From JAHJRJ01 sp037443685 (GTDB lineage Bacteria; Bacteroidota; Ignavibacteria; UBA10030; BY39), in assembly GCA_037443685.1 (NCBI GenBank), contig JBBINX010000005.1, positions 1 through 62,380 on the forward strand: 62,380 nt of DNA, written 5' to 3'. A program made the translations under genes and the position numbers. Positions 7,981 to 18,046 of the stretch are shown here, piece after piece. The notes beneath the pieces were generated by a model. That model searched no databases. It saw only the letters and a list, made by a program, of their open reading frames with translations, and was not told where the DNA came from. Each line of letters opens with the position of its first letter. The first letter of the stretch is position 1.

Positions 7981-10956
7981 ATGAAACGTAGATTACTATT
8001 ATTGTTCACAGTTGTCTTGTTACTGCCTGCGGTTTTATTAGCACAGGACGGTAAACTGCGAGGGAAAATAACAGATATATCTACCGGTGAAGCTTTGATT
8101 GGTGCATCAATTACACTTGATGGTACAACAATAGGTGCTGCTACTGATATTGATGGTGAGTACATTATATTAAGTATTCCACCCGGAACTTACACTTTAC
8201 GGGTTACTTATATTGGTTATGCACCGTATGTCCTCTCGAATGTTCGTGTTTCATCGAACATGACAACGACACAAGATTTTCGCATTACGAGCGAAGCCGT
8301 TCAAGTCGAGGCAGTCGAAATCGTTGCTGAACGTCCTTTAGTTCAACGCAACACTACTAACACTGTTCGTTTGGCAACCCAGGAAGATATAGAGAATCTT
8401 CCTATTCGCGGGCTTGAAAACATATTAGCTCTCGAAGCTGGTGTCGTCCGCCAAGATGGTAATTTATACGTCCGCGGTGGAAGGGCAGGGGAAGTATCTT
8501 ACTTTATTGATGGTGCTGCTGTAACAAATCCAATTACAAATCGCCAAACAGTAACCGTGATACAAGAAGCTGTTGAAGAATTACAACTTCAAGCTGGTGG
8601 TTATACAGCAGAATATGGAGGTTCAAATTCCGCCATCGCAAGAACAACAATTAGAACCGGGGTCGAAAAATTTAAAGGAACATTTGATTTTCAAACTGAT
8701 AATTTTGTAACTCCTGGTACAACTTATTTTGGAGGCTCATCATTTGGATTCACAAATTCAGTATTGACGATTGGTGGTCCAGTCATGAAAAATTTAAAAT
8801 TTTTCTTAGCTGGTCAATACAACTACATAAGAAATAGAGACCAACGAGTAATTTTTCCATTTGAATTCGATAACCTAGTAACTGATATCTCCGATTCAAG
8901 AGGAGCAGGTCAATCATTACCCGGAAAGGTAGCATTCAAAAAGAATTATATACCAGGTAATTACTTACGAAGTTATATAGGTCAAGGGACTCTTTTATAT
9001 GATTTGAATCCATACAAATTCCGTTTTACTGGAAGCTATCAAGCTGATAAGAGTCCATTTGATGCTCGTTGGCCCGTTGCGCTCCAACGAACATTCAATA
9101 ATAAACGGGATAGGATCGATTATACAAATACTGGTTTTGCCAATCTCCGTTTCAACCATTTGTTGAGTCCAAAAACCTTCTACGAACTAGCTGTGAATTA
9201 TCAGAAGAGATTCTTTAAGAGAGTTGATCCTGACTTTGGAGATGATTGGCAATTATATGCAGATAGTGCAGCGAATGCCGATAAAGGTTATACTGGTTTT
9301 AGACGAAAATATCAAGGTCCTCTACCATATTCTGTAATAAAAGGATTTGAGTTCAATCATGAAAATGCTCCAAATAACATTTATACAAAAAATAAACAGT
9401 CTTCAATCGGAATTTCCGGTGATATTACATCTCAGTTAGGGACAAATTGGGAACTTAAAGCTGGTGCCCGTGCCGATATGTGGACTACAAGAAGTTATAC
9501 AATTAATAATATTTCCGGAGCAATGATATTCTTATACGGTGCCGATGGAAAAACTCCACAAGTCTTCCCGGATGAACAAACCCGGCGAGTTTTATTGGCG
9601 AAAACTGCCGCTGGCAATATTAACCACTATGGTTATGATGTCGATGGTAAAGAAACCGATGAAGGACTCGATGCACCACGCAAACCTTTATTTATATCTG
9701 CTTATGTTCAAAATAAATTTGAATACCAAGATTTAATATTGAACCTCGGTGTTCGTTTCGAACATTTTGATACAAAAACAAAAACCTTCAAAGATCCATT
9801 GAATCCAGACATGAATAATTCACTCGATGTTATCGATGAAGATAAATTGGTCGAAGCCGATCCTTTCAATTTATTATTACCACGGTTCAGCTTCTCATTC
9901 CCAGTTACAAATAATACAGTATTTTATGCAATGTACGGGAAGTATGCTCAAATGCCTTCATTAAATCAATTATACGTTGGTAATACTACACTCAGCCGTA
10001 CCGTGAGCGAAATTACACGTGGTAATGCTTTCTTAACTCCAGTCGGATTGTTAATGAAACCCGAAAGAACAACACAATACGAAATGGGATTCAGGCAATC
10101 GTTAACCGACAATTTTGCATTTACGATAAGCGGTTTCTATAAAGATTTAAAAGATCAACTTCAAGTCCGTAGCTATGTAAACGCAGCCGGAAACAAACTT
10201 TTCACAGCTTACTTAAATGAAGATTTTGGAACCGTAAAAGGATTGGAGTTAACTCTTGAATTACGAAGAACAGCTCGTTTGGCTGCAAAATTAAACTATA
10301 CTCTCTCTGATGCTCGTGGTACTGGTTCAAATTCACAATCGTCATTTGGTGCAGTCGAACAAAATATCGGACGACCAACCAATTTCATTAATCCATTAGA
10401 CTTTAATCAAACTCATCGTGGTTCTCTGTTGTTGGATTATCGATTTGGTAAAAATGATGGCGGACCAATCTTAGAAGAATTGGGAGTTAATGCCGTCCTA
10501 ACATTTAACAGTGGTCATAATTATACAAAGACAAAGGAACCAGCTGAATTAGGTCAAGCAAATCCGTGGAACGTTGGTATCCGACCATTAATAGACGCTC
10601 GGTCAAGCTTCCCAGTTGAGCCTTTGAACAGTTCAACAACACCTTGGTTCTTTAACATTGACCTTAGCATAAGTAAGATGGTTAGGGTGCAAGATTTCGG
10701 TATAGAATTTTATTTGAATGTTTTGAACCTGCTCAATACTCAAAATATAATTAATGTTTATCCTTCTACCGGAACTGCCCAAGACGATGGCTGGCTAAGC
10801 AGTACACTAGCTGCATCCTTTAAAGACATTCCAAATTATACTGAATTCTATAAGGCCATTAATTCTCAGAATCGATGGGCGTATGTAACTGCAACAGCCA
10901 ACGATATGTATACTGCTCCGCGCCAAGTTCGTGTCGGTGTTAAGGTCGAATTATAA
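7981..10956 (+). CDS. TonB-dependent receptor with carboxypeptidase-regulatory-like N-domain
   Basis: A 991-residue outer-membrane receptor. It has a signal peptide at 1-21 and a carboxypeptidase-regulatory-like beta-sandwich at about 24-105 (LRGKITDISTGEALIGASI, then the GEYIILSIPPGTYTLRVTYIGY region). A plug follows (about 125-225; LYVRGGRAGEVSYFIDGAAV), then a barrel closing with a strand ending in VGVKVEL. The N-domain is the SusC-type extension. TonB receptors of this class import large or scarce substrates across the outer membrane. An AGGAGG site precedes the ATG. It lies 37 bp ahead of a large T9SS-sorted protein that is followed by a PorV-like gene, so the three probably form one transcript and a surface-binding and uptake unit. 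No SusD homologue is seen. Confidence 0.87.
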   Translation: MKRRLLLLFTVVLLLPAVLLAQDGKLRGKITDISTGEALIGASITLDGTTIGAATDIDGEYIILSIPPGTYTLRVTYIGYAPYVLSNVRVSSNMTTTQDFRITSEAVQVEAVEIVAERPLVQRNTTNTVRLATQEDIENLPIRGLENILALEAGVVRQDGNLYVRGGRAGEVSYFIDGAAVTNPITNRQTVTVIQEAVEELQLQAGGYTAEYGGSNSAIARTTIRTGVEKFKGTFDFQTDNFVTPGTTYFGGSSFGFTNSVLTIGGPVMKNLKFFLAGQYNYIRNRDQRVIFPFEFDNLVTDISDSRGAGQSLPGKVAFKKNYIPGNYLRSYIGQGTLLYDLNPYKFRFTGSYQADKSPFDARWPVALQRTFNNKRDRIDYTNTGFANLRFNHLLSPKTFYELAVNYQKRFFKRVDPDFGDDWQLYADSAANADKGYTGFRRKYQGPLPYSVIKGFEFNHENAPNNIYTKNKQSSIGISGDITSQLGTNWELKAGARADMWTTRSYTINNISGAMIFLYGADGKTPQVFPDEQTRRVLLAKTAAGNINHYGYDVDGKETDEGLDAPRKPLFISAYVQNKFEYQDLILNLGVRFEHFDTKTKTFKDPLNPDMNNSLDVIDEDKLVEADPFNLLLPRFSFSFPVTNNTVFYAMYGKYAQMPSLNQLYVGNTTLSRTVSEITRGNAFLTPVGLLMKPERTTQYEMGFRQSLTDNFAFTISGFYKDLKDQLQVRSYVNAAGNKLFTAYLNEDFGTVKGLELTLELRRTARLAAKLNYTLSDARGTGSNSQSSFGAVEQNIGRPTNFINPLDFNQTHRGSLLLDYRFGKNDGGPILEELGVNAVLTFNSGHNYTKTKEPAELGQANPWNVGIRPLIDARSSFPVEPLNSSTTPWFFNIDLSISKMVRVQDFGIEFYLNVLNLLNTQNIINVYPSTGTAQDDGWLSSTLAASFKDIPNYTEFYKAINSQNRWAYVTATANDMYTAPRQVRVGVKVEL

Positions 10957-10993
10957 TTTATTTTAACAATCAGATAATAGAAGGAATATAAAT

Positions 10994-13900
10994 ATGGAAA
11001 AATATAAATTTAAAGCATTCATATTATTAATGGCACTTGTAGTATCTATTGGGAATTTAGTCTTCAGCGCTGAGGATCCAAATAAAGCTACAAACCATTA
11101 TAATCAATCGTTCCAAAAAGGAACTGGAACTCCTGTCTGGCAAATATTAAATATCAATAATATTTGGACATGGATGCGAGCTGACGGGCAACAAAATCAC
11201 TCACCAACTGCCGACGATGGCGCTTACTTCCCAAGAGGTACAAAATGGGTAATTTATCAAGACGGCTTTGTTTGGGGGGGTAAGGCATTCTTAGATGAGG
11301 CTTTAACTCAACCTGCTCCAATTCATGCTGAACCTATAAGAATCGGTGGCCAAACCTATAATATTGGTACCCGTGCAGGTCGGATTATCGGTTCCGGTGC
11401 AACAGCAGTTGCTGCTGATCCTGCTGCTGCAGATGTTAGAATTTACAGAATTCGGAGAGACTATTTTACGATGAAAGTAGAAGAATTAAAACGAGATGCC
11501 GCCGAATCATACGAAATTCCAATAGACAATGTGTCATCTGCACAGATGGCTGCAATTACTGCTCAATACGCCCTCGATTGGAACGAATGGCCTGTAGCTT
11601 ATGGCGCACCTTATATCGAGCGAAATGGAATTGCAGGATATCAAAAACCACCTGCGTTCTCTACTAATTTTACGGTTGATTCACTTATTGCCCATAATTA
11701 CGATGAACCAGGTTTAGCTGGTGCCGACCCAAATTCTCCTGCAGATCAAGTTATCTGGACAGTAATAAATGATTTAGATAGAAGTGCAACACTCGGCTTA
11801 TTCGGTTCAGAACCTTTGGGTTTAGAAGCTCAAATTACTCTCTGGGGTTACAAACGAACCGATGCAATGGGAAATTTGTACTTTAAAAAAATTAAATTTA
11901 CAAACAAAGGTGGTGTTGATATCGGCGGCGGTACAAAGGGCTCATTCTATATCGATAGTATGTTCATCGCTCAATGGTCAGATCCCGATTTAGGTGCCTT
12001 TGGTGACGACCTCTGTGGTACTGACTCAGTATTAAGTCTTGGATTTGTCTACAATGGCTTACCAGTCGATGCAGAATTCAATAAATTCAAATTACCTCCA
12101 CCAGCGGTGGGTTACGATTTCTTACAAGGACCATTAGTTCCTGGTTTACCAAGCGATTCTGGTGTGTTTAATTTACGAAGAGTTTACGGAAAGAAGAACC
12201 TCCCATTAACATCATTTGCATATTTCTCTGCTGGTTCTGGTATCTCGGATCCACCGTTCACTCGCGAAGGTGGCTTGAGGTGGTGGAGAATGTTGCAAGG
12301 TTTTGTACCCGATGCATCTACAGCCACTTGGAGATTATATCCTCATCCGACAGGAATGACTTTAACGAAATTCCCATTGTCAGGTGAGCCCACAACAAGA
12401 TCCGGTTTTATTGATGGGTTGGGGACGGCGTGGTCATTAGCCCCTGGCGACAGACGTATTGTGTTAAATAGTGGTCCGTTCAGGTTGAATCCCGGTGATA
12501 TCCAAGAAATCGTTGTTGGTACAGTAGCTGGTCTTGGTTCAGATCGCTTATCAAGTGTATCTGTTATGAAATTTAACGATAGATTTGTACAAAACACTTA
12601 TAACGCATTATTCGTAGTTCCAAAACCGCCAAAAGCTCCAAAAGTTACGGTAGCAGAATTAGATGGTCAGGTTATATTAGAATGGGGTAGTGACCAAACT
12701 GCTGTAAATTCTACAGAAATTCCTGTAAACTTTCCGGGTGGATATAAATTTGAGGGTTACAATGTTTATCAATTACCAAGCCGCTCTTCTTCATTATCAG
12801 AAGGTAAGCGGATTGCAACATACGATTTGACAACAGATCCAACTGTAATACTTAACGAAGATTTTGATGTTGCGTCCGGTCAAATACTTTTAAAACCAAT
12901 TCAATTTGGAACAAACAGTGGAATTACCAGAAATTTCAATTTTACACGTGACTATGTTAAAGATATTGACAAGATTTATAATGGGCAAGAATATTATCTT
13001 GTAGTGACTGCATATAGTTATTCTACAGTAACAGGTTATTTACCGACTTCATTAGAGTCAGAACCAACTGTATTAACGGTGCGTCCACAATCTGGTGTTG
13101 GTGTTAAATATACCGGTGTACATGGTAAGTTAGCTCCCGCAACAAGTGTCGGTGCATTTAATGATGGTTTTGTGAATGCTTTGATTATAAATCCAAAGGT
13201 AACAACTGGTGCAGAGTACGAAGTTAGTTTTACTCCAATCCCGACGAATCCAACTAAAATGCAATGGTCACTTAAAAATTTATCGAATAATGTTGTTCAT
13301 GGTCCATTTAAAAATTTAGGTGCGGCACTTGGTGGCAACATCTATGAATATCCTATAATCGATGGTATATTCTGGGAAGTTGCCGGTCCGCCAAGTGAAG
13401 TAAAAGATTTTAAAAGGATCGGTGAAATTGCAAAAAGCGACAGTGTACGAATTCACGGAGGAATGACAACAACTTCCGGCTTAACTGGTCCTTATTGGGT
13501 TGGTGAAGGTGGTAGTGGTATATTTGGTGGTGTATCTACATCGCGTGCGAAAGCTGCGGATATGAAAAATGTAATTATCGTATTTGACGAAACAGTCTCT
13601 CCGGCACAAAGAATGGCTTATAGGTATGTCCGTGCTGGACAAAACGCTAAAGCTGATCCCCGTTATACTGATCCTCCATACGGTCGTACCACCTATACAA
13701 CCTCGTCGTGGGGTTATTGCGATACAGCAGTTGTGCCATTCAGAGCTTTTCGTTATGATCCTGAAGCTGGTATTACAACACCAGTTCAGCTCGCAGTTGG
13801 TTTCTCTGAAAATAATGTAGCTGGATGCTGGGTAGATGGCAGATTTGGCCCAACGAACGGTACAGCATCACTTGCAGAAGGTGGGCGGGAATTTTTAATC

Positions 13901-14515
13901 GTATTCAATAAACCATACGACGCAACGATGATGCAAGATGAATATAAATATAACATATTGGGTACTGCGGCAAGTCCTTATGGTGCAGAAGGTTGGCACG
14001 ACGCTACATTTGTATATTGGTTCAGAAGTACTAAGTTATACAGTATAGCAGCATTAGCAGCTGGAGACGAAGTACCAAAAATTTGGAAAAATGGAGATTC
14101 ACTACTAACTAAAGCAAATCACGTATTAAGCACAGCTGTGAAATTCATTGTAAAATCACCTAATATTATTTCGAATGACGAATTACTGAAACAAGATGTC
14201 GCTAAAATTGGTGTTTATCCAAATCCATATTATGCATACAACCCAGCAGAGACAAATAGATTCGTACGATTTGTAACATTCAATAAATTACCAACTAAAG
14301 CTACAATTAGAATATTTAATGTTGCTGGTATTTTGGTCCGAACAATACAGAAAGATGATCCTTCACAATTTCTAAGATGGGATCTGAATAACGAAGATAA
14401 CTTCCCTGTAGCAAGTGGTATGTATATTGTTCATGTTGATCTGCCAGACATTGGACAATCAAAGGTGCTCAAATTAGCAATTATACAAGAGCAAGAAGTA
14501 CCTGAGGTATTTTAA
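10994..14515 (+). CDS. Large T9SS type A sorting domain surface protein
   Basis: An 1173-residue protein with signal peptide (about 1-26, ending VFSAED), a long region without a domain I can name, fibronectin-like beta segments around 545-690, and a C-terminal type A sorting domain at about 1085-1173 (YPNPYYAYNP, RWDLNNED, VASGMY). It is the intact paralogue of the truncated protein at the left edge and the template for recognising the decayed copy at 4040-4611. Its position between a TonB receptor and a PorV-like gene suggests a surface protein working with the receptor. Function is unknown; it could be a substrate-binding or cell-surface structural protein. Confidence 0.85.
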   Translation: MEKYKFKAFILLMALVVSIGNLVFSAEDPNKATNHYNQSFQKGTGTPVWQILNINNIWTWMRADGQQNHSPTADDGAYFPRGTKWVIYQDGFVWGGKAFLDEALTQPAPIHAEPIRIGGQTYNIGTRAGRIIGSGATAVAADPAAADVRIYRIRRDYFTMKVEELKRDAAESYEIPIDNVSSAQMAAITAQYALDWNEWPVAYGAPYIERNGIAGYQKPPAFSTNFTVDSLIAHNYDEPGLAGADPNSPADQVIWTVINDLDRSATLGLFGSEPLGLEAQITLWGYKRTDAMGNLYFKKIKFTNKGGVDIGGGTKGSFYIDSMFIAQWSDPDLGAFGDDLCGTDSVLSLGFVYNGLPVDAEFNKFKLPPPAVGYDFLQGPLVPGLPSDSGVFNLRRVYGKKNLPLTSFAYFSAGSGISDPPFTREGGLRWWRMLQGFVPDASTATWRLYPHPTGMTLTKFPLSGEPTTRSGFIDGLGTAWSLAPGDRRIVLNSGPFRLNPGDIQEIVVGTVAGLGSDRLSSVSVMKFNDRFVQNTYNALFVVPKPPKAPKVTVAELDGQVILEWGSDQTAVNSTEIPVNFPGGYKFEGYNVYQLPSRSSSLSEGKRIATYDLTTDPTVILNEDFDVASGQILLKPIQFGTNSGITRNFNFTRDYVKDIDKIYNGQEYYLVVTAYSYSTVTGYLPTSLESEPTVLTVRPQSGVGVKYTGVHGKLAPATSVGAFNDGFVNALIINPKVTTGAEYEVSFTPIPTNPTKMQWSLKNLSNNVVHGPFKNLGAALGGNIYEYPIIDGIFWEVAGPPSEVKDFKRIGEIAKSDSVRIHGGMTTTSGLTGPYWVGEGGSGIFGGVSTSRAKAADMKNVIIVFDETVSPAQRMAYRYVRAGQNAKADPRYTDPPYGRTTYTTSSWGYCDTAVVPFRAFRYDPEAGITTPVQLAVGFSENNVAGCWVDGRFGPTNGTASLAEGGREFLIVFNKPYDATMMQDEYKYNILGTAASPYGAEGWHDATFVYWFRSTKLYSIAALAAGDEVPKIWKNGDSLLTKANHVLSTAVKFIVKSPNIISNDELLKQDVAKIGVYPNPYYAYNPAETNRFVRFVTFNKLPTKATIRIFNVAGILVRTIQKDDPSQFLRWDLNNEDNFPVASGMYIVHVDLPDIGQSKVLKLAIIQEQEVPEVF

Positions 14516-14552
14516 CCATACGGATCAATAACAAATAATAGGAGATAACAAA

Positions 14553-15599
14553 ATGAAAACAAAAACATTTATAAGTATATTGGTATTCTGTGTGGTGATG
14601 TTTGGTGTTATTGATGTCGCACACGCACAGAATAAAAGAATTGGTACTGCTGCTGCGGCTGAATTATTGATTCCTGTTGGAGCGAGAGATCTCGCTATGG
14701 GTGGCTCAACTTTAGCAAGTACAGTTGGGGCAGAAGCAATACATTGGAACCCAGCAGGCTTAAGTAAAATGAAAAATACTGCCGAAGGTATGTTCTCGAA
14801 TATGTCATACATTGGTGATATTGGAGTTAACTATGGTGCAGTCGGTGTTAATTTTGGGGATTTTGGTATAGTTGGGTTAAGTTTAAAATCGCTTAATTTT
14901 GGTGATATTCCGTTAACCACAAACGAAGACCCTGAAGGATTAACCGGAAGATTATTTTCTCCAACCTACTTTACACTCGGTTTGACATACTCAAAAGCTC
15001 TTACTGATGAAATTTCAGCCGGCACAAATATTAAGCTTATTTCTGAACAAATTGATAGAGTGTCAGCATCAGGAATTGCATTCGATTTTGGTATTCAATA
15101 CAATAATTTGGCGAATATCACAGGGTTAAACATCGGTGTAGCTATAAAAAATATTGGGCCCCAATTACAATACGATGGTCCAGGTTTATATCGTAATGCA
15201 ATATCGAGCGATGGTCGTCGACCAGAACAAAAGTATAAGAGTCAAGCTGCTACTTTTGAATTACCGTCACTCATTGAAATCGGTGTCGCTTACATCAACA
15301 AATTCAGTGATAATATGATTTCCAGTTTTAACTCATCTTTCACTAATAACAACCTATACGTTGATGAATATAAGATTGGTGCTGAGTTTGGATATTTCTT
15401 AGAATCAATAAAATTATTTGGCCGCGGGGGTATCGCATTAACACCTGACCTCGAAACCAAAGAAAATATTTTTGGTCCGACATTTGGTATCGGCATAGTA
15501 TACACGACCCCTAGTCTGGATATCACAGTCGATTATGCATACAGACAAACTGAATTCTTCGACGGAAATAATGTATTATCAGTAAAACTCGGTTTCTAA
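14553..15599 (+). CDS. PorV/PorQ family outer-membrane protein
   Basis: A 348-residue predicted barrel with signal peptide (to about residue 24, HAQN). It carries the family motifs AAELLIPVGARDLAMGGS and GAEAIHWNPAGLSK, then alternating strands and a last hydrophobic strand. It is paralogous to the protein at 2691-3719, including the SYIGDIGVNYGAVG-type segment. An AGGAGA site precedes the ATG, and it lies 37 bp after the cargo gene. A strong hairpin at 15630-15656 ends the module. Confidence 0.85.
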   Translation: MKTKTFISILVFCVVMFGVIDVAHAQNKRIGTAAAAELLIPVGARDLAMGGSTLASTVGAEAIHWNPAGLSKMKNTAEGMFSNMSYIGDIGVNYGAVGVNFGDFGIVGLSLKSLNFGDIPLTTNEDPEGLTGRLFSPTYFTLGLTYSKALTDEISAGTNIKLISEQIDRVSASGIAFDFGIQYNNLANITGLNIGVAIKNIGPQLQYDGPGLYRNAISSDGRRPEQKYKSQAATFELPSLIEIGVAYINKFSDNMISSFNSSFTNNNLYVDEYKIGAEFGYFLESIKLFGRGGIALTPDLETKENIFGPTFGIGIVYTTPSLDITVDYAYRQTEFFDGNNVLSVKLGF

Positions 15600-15629
15600 T
15601 TCTGGTCGTAGATCCATCGTTAACTATTC

Positions 15630-15656
15630 AAAGGCTGGCCATTTGGGTCAGCCTTT
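15630..15656 (+). terminator. Terminator hairpin after the TonB/cargo/PorV module
   Basis: An 11-bp stem with one G-U pair (AAAGGCTGGCC against GGGTCAGCCTTT, 15630-15656) and a 5-nt loop, followed by GTTATATTTATT. The T-tract is interrupted, but position and stem strength fit transcript termination 30 nt after the stop. Confidence 0.7.
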
Positions 15657-15682
15657 GTTATATTTATTATAATTAAAGGCTA

Positions 15683-17998
15683 ATGGAAAAAATTACACTT
15701 AAATTCGTTTTATCAGTTTTATTATTATTTCAAATAGTTCAAATTACTGCATCGCAAGTAACTACATATTTTCCCGAGCTTGGGAAAACAGCACTCTATC
15801 AACATTCATTAGAATTACGCAACAATCTAAAAGTACTGAGTATAGCCATTAAACCAGGATACGAAGATTTAACCGCTTTGTCGTATCTTAGGTTAGCAAA
15901 GGGCGCAAAGATTACGAGTGTCTATGTTACCAATGGTGAAGCTGGCGAAAGTGATTTATGTTTTGAATACCCTCATCGTTTTGCTGCTCGATTGAGAGAA
16001 GAAGCGAATCAAGCAATCTCTATAATTGACGGAGAAGTTTATTTTCTATCTTTCCCTGATATAATATCCGCTAAAGATTCAGTAAAAATATTATCACTTT
16101 GGCCACGGGATAAGTTGTTTGCTCGATTGAAAGAATTAATATCAAATTTTAAACCTGATATTATACTTTTAGCTAGAGACTTGAAGTTCGGAGGGGAAAG
16201 TCCACTATTGGAATTTTTAAAAAATGAATTAATGAATGCCTGCTTTGAGATTTCTGAGAATAATTTGCAACAAATCCGACTATTTTATGATGATCCTGCA
16301 AAAAAGGGAATAGTATTACCTATCCAAGATAAATACAGGGTGGCTGCGAAATCGTATAAGCAAATTGGAGAAGAGGCTGGTCTAGCGTATAAATCTATAC
16401 AATATCAATTGACTAATTATAAAAAATCTGTCGTATCATCATATACGCTTCTTCTGCCTAAGAAATTACATGCAATAAAAGTAATTGATAAAGGTTTACC
16501 GATTATAAATTCAAAATTATTGCGCTCCCTCCATAGTCGTATTAATACTTTGACGGATGCAACTATTAAAGGTGATCGGACAATATCAATCGGCAATAAT
16601 AAATCAACAGGTGTTTTGAAATTAATTGTGGAAATAACAGATAGTTTAGATTATCTCCTTATAACCCGAGGACTTATTAATGAATATGAGAGGTCTATAG
16701 TATTAGATTGGAAAAGTGGATTAGATAAATTAAAAAATACTTTGCTTGGTGTTACGGTGAATTATTCTATAAGTGAAACAGTATTAACAGAAAGGCAATT
16801 AACTTATATAAATATTAATAATGTTTCAGGATTAAGTAATAATGGAACAACAGAAATTTATTTTCCAGCAGCCAGCGAAGGTTGGATAATCAATGAAGAT
16901 ATCCAAAAGAAATTGAGTTTAACTTTAGATCAAAATTATCGTTTAGTCTCACCTGAAAAACTCGAATATAATTATCCTCATGCTGAATATGGTATATCTA
17001 AACATACGATAGGAAATCCTTTTATATTTTTTGTTATTCATCGGGCACACAGCAAAGAAAATAGTTTTATTCATAAAACAGTGTTGAGATTGAATTATGC
17101 CCCCCGCTTCGTAACTGAGATACTTACTCCCATAGTTAAAGTATGCTCAGGTGAAAAATTAATATTTAAATTAACTAATAATTCCAGAGATGGAGTTGCT
17201 GACAAAGTTGTTATACAAGATCCAATAGTTCAATCAAGGCCATCTCAATTCAGATTAAATTACAAAGGAGCAGAACATCAGGATACTCTATTGTTGAATT
17301 GGAATATAGATATTCCCGAAAATAATTATTTAATCTCATTGAATATAGACGATACAAAGATTGCTCGTTTCGCTGCTAGAAAATTTGATTTTAAAGTCGA
17401 CACAACGAAGAAAGTAGGAATAATTAAATCGTTAGTAAATTCTCCAATCACTGAAGTCCTTAGAAGATTAAATATAAAGTATCTGGATATTTCCTCTGTA
17501 AATATTGATGAAAATAATTTTATGTTTGATGTTATTATTATCGATAGAGGAGCAATGACTAGTAACGATAAAATCATTAGAAACAAATCGGAATTATTAC
17601 GTTTTGTTGAAAATGGGGGACATTTATTAATATTATCTCAAGATTCGAAGGTCTGGAATAAAAATCCGTTAGTTGATGATTTTCAATTGAAATCCGTTTT
17701 TAATTTAGATGAAACAATACCGATCGAGATAGATTCTGGTCATAAAATAAATAATATACCTAATCAAATTAAAATTGATGATTTTGATAATTGGATATAT
17801 TTAAATAGTTACAATAGGGTTACAATTTCTTCTGATCTATCTGTCGCTGTACCGCTGCGATCATTGAATTCCCCGCTATTAGTATCGAAGTTCCAAGGAA
17901 AAGGTAAGATAACTTATGTCGATTTAGCTTTCCATCACCAATGGATCAATATCCATCCCGGGTCGTTCAGATTGCTTGCAAATTTAATCGCTTATTGA
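15683..17998 (+). CDS. PIG-L/LmbE-like protein with degenerate active site
   Basis: A 771-residue exported protein (signal peptide about 1-25). Residues about 35-180 follow the PIG-L (LmbE) deacetylase fold: ALSYLRLAKGAKITSVYVTNGEAGES and RLREEANQAISI..VYFLSFPD match the family core. The metal-binding AHPDDE motif has become AIKPGYED, and the second His-rich motif near ARDLKFGGES also lacks its histidines, so zinc-dependent deacetylation is unlikely. A long beta-rich middle follows. The C-terminal part (about 585-771) has a ThuA/GATase-like Rossmann pattern (FDVIIIDRGA, LLRFVENGGHLLIL). Large relatives with this layout occur in Bacteroidota. It may be a binding or structural derivative, and its role is unknown. 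Confidence 0.7.
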   Translation: MEKITLKFVLSVLLLFQIVQITASQVTTYFPELGKTALYQHSLELRNNLKVLSIAIKPGYEDLTALSYLRLAKGAKITSVYVTNGEAGESDLCFEYPHRFAARLREEANQAISIIDGEVYFLSFPDIISAKDSVKILSLWPRDKLFARLKELISNFKPDIILLARDLKFGGESPLLEFLKNELMNACFEISENNLQQIRLFYDDPAKKGIVLPIQDKYRVAAKSYKQIGEEAGLAYKSIQYQLTNYKKSVVSSYTLLLPKKLHAIKVIDKGLPIINSKLLRSLHSRINTLTDATIKGDRTISIGNNKSTGVLKLIVEITDSLDYLLITRGLINEYERSIVLDWKSGLDKLKNTLLGVTVNYSISETVLTERQLTYININNVSGLSNNGTTEIYFPAASEGWIINEDIQKKLSLTLDQNYRLVSPEKLEYNYPHAEYGISKHTIGNPFIFFVIHRAHSKENSFIHKTVLRLNYAPRFVTEILTPIVKVCSGEKLIFKLTNNSRDGVADKVVIQDPIVQSRPSQFRLNYKGAEHQDTLLLNWNIDIPENNYLISLNIDDTKIARFAARKFDFKVDTTKKVGIIKSLVNSPITEVLRRLNIKYLDISSVNIDENNFMFDVIIIDRGAMTSNDKIIRNKSELLRFVENGGHLLILSQDSKVWNKNPLVDDFQLKSVFNLDETIPIEIDSGHKINNIPNQIKIDDFDNWIYLNSYNRVTISSDLSVAVPLRSLNSPLLVSKFQGKGKITYVDLAFHHQWINIHPGSFRLLANLIAY

Positions 17999-18046
17999 TT
18001 AATACAAAATTAATAATATTTTATTATATTCATATTGTAAATAAAT

